Source: Cunninghamia lanceolata (lineage: Eukaryota > Streptophyta > Pinopsida > Cupressales > Cupressaceae). From it: a stretch of DNA of 64,000 nt. The notes beneath the pieces are model-generated. The model searched no databases. It was not told the origin of the DNA and saw only the letters and a program-made list of their open reading frames with translations. The position numbers and the translations under genes were made by a program. The number at the start of each line of letters is the position of its first letter. Position 1 is the first letter of the stretch. Positions 57,858 to 64,000 of the stretch are shown here, piece after piece. Location of the stretch: the NCBI GenBank assembly GCA_027924645.1, contig BSBN01000297.1, forward strand, positions 7,440,001 to 7,504,000. Reading direction: 5' to 3'.

Positions 57858-60800
57858 TGTAACAGCTCAAGCTGAGCTGTTACATCATCCTGGTAAGTGA
57901 AATCATCTACGGACAAGAAAGCGGGCTTTCAAACAATGAGGATAATTTATGGAGTTCATGTTTCAATTGCTAATTATTCATTATGTTTCATTGCAAGTAA
58001 AAGAGGATCATCCATAAACTGTCAAATTATACGTCATGTTTTATACATATGTTTCAAAGAAAGATCAGTTGTTTTATGCTATGTATTTGATTCAGAAAGT
58101 GAACTATACATAAGTCATTGCATAGAATGAAATAGCTGATTGGATTCAAAATAATGTATAGAAGTGCTCTCACACAAGTCATGGGAGTAACTAAAATAGG
58201 CTACATAAAAGTAAATTTTACTTTTGAAGGAAAAGAAATGCATAGGAAAAGATGAGGGACCCATCATTGCCTATGAATGACAAATCCCATTGTTGAGTTG
58301 GTTGCTATCTTCCTCCATCCGTTTGAGCTCCAACATACCTAGAAAACAAATTTTGTTAGCTCAGGGTACCAAATCTTTTCATACACAATCAAAACTTCAA
58401 AAAGTACCATTCACTTGTATGTAGCAGCAGTAATCAATTGGACCATATTAGCATAAGAAAAATCAGATCAATAGATGAAGGTAAAGTCATCATGAGAGAG
58501 GGCTTTGAAATTTCAAAGGTATGTTTTTATGCTAACTTGTTTGTTCACTATGCAAGTATAGGACAAGTTATGTTGCTGATTTGAAGACATTTCAGTATAT
58601 GGAGAAAATGGGCTCCCATAAGGGTTGAGCCCAACATGCTGCCCTCTTGTTTCACTAAAGAGGGATAATGTAATCCTTGAGGACCAATGTTAAAAACCTT
58701 GAGTATGCTGGTATAAGGAAGGAGTCTTCCTATTATCAAGGGCATTCCATTACATCAACACAATCATGATTTCAATAAAGAAAAATCTGATCATCAAGAT
58801 ATTCATACATGTCATCAGGATAGCAGAAGAAGATGACATAGTGGAGTCATGAGATACACAGTCAACACATCAAATGAAATGACAAGTCTTATCAACGAAT
58901 TTATCATAAGAGGAACAAGTTACAAGAACCATATGTGTGACAATAGCAAAGTATCCAACAGTCAAAAGCTCAACCTGTGCTTTAAAAATAGAACAAATAT
59001 TTACCACTTTTGTTGTTAATGATGTGTGAAATTGCCAGTGAGTTTTGACTATTGACAAGGATGATATGCAATAAATTTGTATGGCTATGCAGTATGTGCA
59101 ATGAATGATAGTAACATTGATAATGGAAGGAATAGTAGGCCATGAACAAATATAATCAAGTTATAGAGAAGGTCAAGGGACAACAAAGATGATATCTATC
59201 TTAATAACTTTTGTATATTGCAAACATTCGTATTCCATGAATGCAATGACATATCAGGTACAATTTGTAAGTGGTTCATTCAAGTCTTTATCATGGAACA
59301 ACAATGGGACTACAATATTAGGCAAGGTGACAACTACAATAGTCAAAAGTGACATCTGTATCATGGAGCAGTGAGCTCATTCGATGCTTCCTGAAGAGGC
59401 ATGAAGCTAAATAAAAGTAAGAGCAACCACAAGTCATGAATGCTCATGTCTAAGTGATAGACAAGTGACAAAAAGGTTGACAGTGAGAGAAACACCATAT
59501 AGACAAAAGGTGTAGCAGATGACTATGGAGTAGCAAATGCTCATCTATGATTGACAGTCCAAGAGAGGATGGAGTGACAACCACACATCAGTAAGCAAGA
59601 TGCTCAATTATCTGAGTGAGTGAATTTCAAATGTAATGCAGATGTTTTCTCATTTTCACACATTTAGGAAGTTCAAAGATAAAAGTTGGATCTTGTGATA
59701 GCCTTTTAGATGAAGAAATATATCCAATTAAATATCATTTTGCAATTCATCAATTGAAAGTATTTATGAGTACATGACAACACCTTTGTGCTAGTGAAAA
59801 GTGCATTATTCAGTGCCAACATGGCAGTTTTGGTCTACCACATCATTCTATGACAGATAGAATTCAGTATCAACATGTAAAAGATTGCAATCATGTATCA
59901 GAAGGTATAACAAATTCATTCAATTCATCATCTTTAGGAGAAAACAAATGTGTATCATAATGTTGCATCAGATAAAGGACAATCATAAACATGAAGGTAG
60001 CCATAGTAACACCATGTCATAGCTATAGGAGGTAGCTTATCAAATATTTGCCATGTGTTATAAAGTACCAATGAACTACAGAAAGGTAAGTGTTCATATC
60101 ACCTATTTATATGCACTGTTCAAATGTTATCATTAAGCAAAGATGCATTTGAAATGAAGAGTTATAGCACATATTCATCATGGGCTGAGCAAAGTATGTA
60201 CAAGATGAATAGATCAAGATGATGCCCTCACCAAGTTTAAAATATGCTAATGTGTTATGCATAGTGCAAGGTATGATTTTGGGACAGCAAAGTAAGAAGA
60301 TATAACAGGTGCAACAAAAGTATATATGTCTTCATGTATACATGATACATGTTCCAAGCTTCATATCATACACCCTTGAGGAACTTTCATGAAGTTTTTT
60401 GTCTTTGAACATGGGTGCAGTCATTAATGAGCTACCAAAATGTAATTGTACCCTCATGAATCCAAGGTATAGCTATAGATTACTCAGGAAGATTAAGACT
60501 CTTCTAACAAAATGTTATGCATCTGAGACAAAAGTAAATAAGTGGCTATACATACTAATCAATGTTGCTTCAAACCTCAACCATTAACCTCTTTCATAGA
60601 AAGGATCTTAAAGTGCATAAATTTCGTTTGCAATGAAAATTTGATGTCATATACATGCATCCAAGATGCATAAAGACGCATGATAAGAACGGCCATGCTT
60701 TTAAAGAGCTGATATCAATTGCATAGTGGTGTCATGAGCTAAAGATAAAGGAGATGCTATCTCAAGAGCTACTAAGGGAATCAAATGAAGAGCTTTTGTA

Positions 60801-63299
60801 TGTCCATCTCATAGTTTTCAAAAGCTAGATACAGGAGGTGAGGTTATATTTATCTCAGTTTATAGTGAACATCATAAGTGTATATATGCTACAACAGTGA
60901 CGATTTGAAAGTACATTTTTGTTGCCAATGAGGAAAAAACCAGTTCATATGACCAAGTGTGGCTACCAGAGAGTTTTATTATTTTACAAACCCATATCAT
61001 ATTTTGCATGGTGAAGATCAGTTATAAAAGAGATACATGGGTAGAACCCTTTTGAGGTTTTTAAGACAAAAACAAATGCTCAAGAATGATGAGGAAGAGC
61101 TCATAAAAAAAGAAATACAGTTACAGCCATGACCTGTAGATATCCAGTGGCCTTTGTAATGCTTCTACACAGAATGGACAAAGGGAAATGTATTCATTTT
61201 AGACCTCTAATCCTATGACAAGCCGCATATCAATGGAGTAATCAAAGAGCAATACAAAATTTGAAGGACAGAGAGCTTACCATTATGAAGATGTATATGC
61301 AAATAGGCCATGAGTTTTCCCCTTGTATGGTCCAAAACGAGTTCAAATCAGTCATTCATGGCAGCCCAAGAAAAGGGATAAAAAAACACAGTGAAAGACA
61401 CAAAGAAATGCATCAAGGCCGTGATAATTTTTGCACTCAAAATGGAGATAATGCTCAGTCTATGGCATGAGGAGTCTTACCTGTACATTTCTGTCAAAAT
61501 ATTTGATGAAACATGCATTGTAACAGTAGAGAATAGAGGGATTCATGCTCCCAAACTCTAGTCATGGTGACCAAACAGAGAGCTTTCCCATCAAATGCAA
61601 AGAATAAAATGATGCAAAGGATAGGGTTTCAATTTATTTTGTTTTAGGGTTGCTTTTAAGCCCTAGGTTCGGTTGTGATTTTTATCACATCGAATTGCAT
61701 TTTCAATGCCATGACTAATACCCATCGTGGTATTGGGGTCCTTTTTACATTTGCTAACTTAGGATATTTCAAGCCTTAGGTCCCTTTTTACATATAATGT
61801 CAAGGTATTATGCCTTTAAAACTGATTTGGTTACCTTGGAAATGAACACATAGGTCCATATGCCTTAGTGCACTTTGCAAACTACATGAAGGTATAATGC
61901 ATGTATAGTGCATAGGGAGTAATGAGGTGCTTCATATGTGAAAGCATAATGATGCATGGTGTGAAATGCATAAATTTCATATGGAGTCATGAGGATGCAA
62001 TATGATATATAACTAATGTAATATGGCATGATGTTTGTATCTTGACCTATGCATGGAGAGGAACCATATGTAATGTATGTATGTATGCAAGGGAGATATA
62101 AGGAGTTACTAATTGTTTTAAATCTTTTGAAGACAAATGCATCCATTTTGCATGACCTTTCAACTTAAAACAATGTAAACAAAAGATAAAGTAATATAAT
62201 TATAAATTACTTCATTATTTTGGTCACAGAGTTGTAAAATCAAAATAGAGCAAAATTGTAACTGCAAGATGAGGATGCATTAAAGATATGGTCAGTGGGT
62301 ATGGTTGGGTATTAATGTGCAAATGCCAAGCATTGAGGAGAGGTTGGAGAGTTTGTCAAACTGATGGAGGAGATATTGCAGTGATTTGACTTGATTTTTA
62401 TGGCCTTAAAGAGCATTTAAAGGCATTTTCTGGTGCTTTTATGTTTAGTGATGTCATGCCTTGACTTTTCTTCATTGGAAACTCATTTTGCAGGGTTTTG
62501 GATAGATATTTTGAGGGCTTTTATGTTATGCATGACCAAGGAAGTTTCCATTCCTTATCTAGTTGTAGCTGTTTGGAGAGTATATAGTCATTCATTTGAC
62601 TTTTTGGTAGTCAGTTCTTATCATGCAATTTCTAGAGTTAGTGATTTTATGCAGTCCTTACACATTTTTGAGCATGCTTTGTAACTCTTTTGGGATATGA
62701 AATACAGAAAAGACCTTGGATACCATTGATTATGAGATTTTGCCTTCTTATTCTTGCAATGTTGTGTATTATCAAGTGATTGATCAAGTTATTTGTGAGG
62801 TAATTTTTATTGCCTTGTGATTTTGTCTCATGTTTTATACCTTTTCTGCAAAAAAGTATGTTTATGCAAGTTGCAAACTATGTCTTAAAGATGCATGTGT
62901 CTTTCTAACTATGAAGTTATCTTCCTTTTAAAGGTTAATGCATTTAGGCCTCTTTGTGAAATATTTATGCAAAAGCATGCAGTAATAGGTTGTGCAAATT
63001 TAGTTTCTATTATCTGTAACCAAGTATATACAAATATGAGTTTTCATAAACCATATCAATTTGGTGTATCAACCTTTGTTTCATTTTCCAGTTTTTTTTA
63101 TTTTGAAGCATTCCTTTTCCCTTTTCCTCTGCAAATCCAGTAGTTTCTAGGTGATAACCAGCTAGGAGCCAGCCTTATCTAGAGATTCACTCCAAATTTT
63201 AGGTAACCCACAACCTAGGAGTGTCTCCATGTTTCTCTAAAGTGCTAAGTTCTACAACTTAGATAGGGTGCAACTTTAAGAGACAACAGGTGCTATTTA

Positions 63300-63495
63300 A
63301 TATTTCAGCGCAAGTTGTAACTATTGTAGCACCATCTGTACTCTCAGCACCATTTGTAATTATTGTAGCGCTATTCATAGGAGAGTATGTCTTTGTCTAG
63401 TTGACTGTCAGTAGCACGATTCTAGGTTTTTGGTGGCACGATTTTAGACCATTGTGGCACCTTCTACATATGTTTCAGTGCTATTTTCTATGCTA
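63300..63495 (+). repeat. 21-22-bp degenerate repeats (GCACCATTTGTAATTATTGTA type)
   Basis: Units beginning GCACC, GCGC or GCACGA recur about every 18-25 bp. They resemble the reverse complement of the element D leader unit (GCACCTTTGGTAATACAGTA type). This suggests a D-like leader on the plus strand. Confidence 0.5.
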
Positions 63496-63612
63496 GCTTT
63501 GGGATCTATGCAGGGTTGGTTCTCTATTCTATAGGATATTTCAGACCATCCAAGACCACCATCTCGAAACTACTAACACTTTTGCAGAGTTCTTTATTAG
63601 CTTAAATCACAC

Positions 63613-63860
63613 TTCATTTTGGTGCTCATAAAAAGAACCCTTGCATGTTAGTTTAGAAAACACTTGGAATTTGGTGCACTAAAATTAACATTTTATTGAC
63701 AAATAATCTACAAACAAACATTTCATTTTGGTGTACCTAAAAAGAACCCTTTGTGTGCCTAGCATAGACAACATTTGACTTTGGTGCAGTAAAATTAACA
63801 AGTGTTTGCAAACAACTTTAGGTATATTTTGATTTGGGTTTAAAAAGAACATTAGTGATT
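63613..63860 (+). repeat. About 109-bp tandem repeat, 2.3 copies
   Basis: TTCATTTTGGTG at 63613 and 63722 starts two copies with shared TAAAAAGAACCCTT and AAAATTAACA blocks. A third partial copy begins near 63825 (TTTAAAAAGAACATTAG). Confidence 0.7.
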
Positions 63861-64000
63861 GTTTGTCATGCTTGGTATGCTTGCACATTTTGTCACCCAA
63901 GAGTTAGAATCAAATTATCCTCTCCCCTTGCCTTTAAAAGGATCTTGGGTGAAGAGAAATGGTTCTATCCTTTTGTTTTCTTTTTAGAAAGTGGGCCTAC

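Larger units (their letters stand above)
57858..64000 (+). mobile_element. Probable 3' LTR of element E and unresolved flank
   Basis: TGTAACAGCTC begins a perfect stem (arms 57857-57868 and 57874-57885, 5-base loop), like the hairpins that open LTRs A, B and C. No matching end with CA and a duplication was found, so the LTR may run past the window. No ORF here has recognisable similarity; the longest are under 100 codons. The part from about 62,400 on may belong to another element. Confidence 0.35.

Noticed and set aside
58000..62700. Short ORFs of 60-93 codons in the right flank (for example 61865-62146, 62433-62684)
   Set aside because: No motifs, no similarity to neighbours, and lengths expected by chance in AT-rich DNA.

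Overview
The window is plant nuclear DNA built almost entirely of nested Ty3/gypsy-type LTR retrotransposons. No ordinary host gene, rRNA, tRNA or CRISPR array is visible. Very large LTRs, several nesting levels, decay by C-to-T change and a primer site that fits plant tRNA-Asn point to a seed plant with a big repeat-rich genome. A gymnosperm is plausible but not shown.

Layout. The outermost element E (+) is seen only in part: its own-lineage RNase H and integrase (55725-57432), a 3' UTR and a probable 3' LTR from 57858 on. Element D (-) interrupts E; its 5' LTR (54386-55724), primer site, repeat-rich leader, gag and protease run leftwards to 48038. Element A (-) interrupts D. Its 5' LTR runs from 48037 leftwards but is split by element B; its internal gag-pol is 18362-10559, and its 3' LTR is 7071 to beyond position 1. 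Element B (+, 19784-41648) sits in A's 5' LTR, flanked by the 5-bp duplication GATTG. Element C (+, 7094-10558), flanked by ATAAT, sits just before A's 3' LTR and is an internally deleted derivative.

The most unusual system is in A and B. Their LTRs are giant (about 6.8 kb in B, about 7.8 kb in A), and each LTR carries a 4.1-4.4 kb coding region for a large nuclear-looking, coiled-coil protein of unknown function. This U3-embedded gene has a candidate TATA box (in B) and a 5'-leader intron, and a second TATA box lies downstream of it, apparently for genomic RNA. A and B are well diverged but keep the same layout. Their polyproteins read gag - protease - a CxxHxxxHSxxxCxxC motif - archaeal-type RNase H - reverse transcriptase - degenerate own-lineage RNase H - integrase, so the extra RNase H precedes the RT.

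Every copy is decayed. In B, nearly all copy-specific stops are CAG/CAA/CGA/TGG changes explained by C-to-T or G-to-A, as expected from long-term cytosine methylation. Three LTRs (A, B, C) begin with a short hairpin whose stem changes in a compensatory way. U3 regions carry long degenerate palindrome arrays, ATCATGATGAT/TGACGTCA in B and C and TATACA/TGTATA in A.
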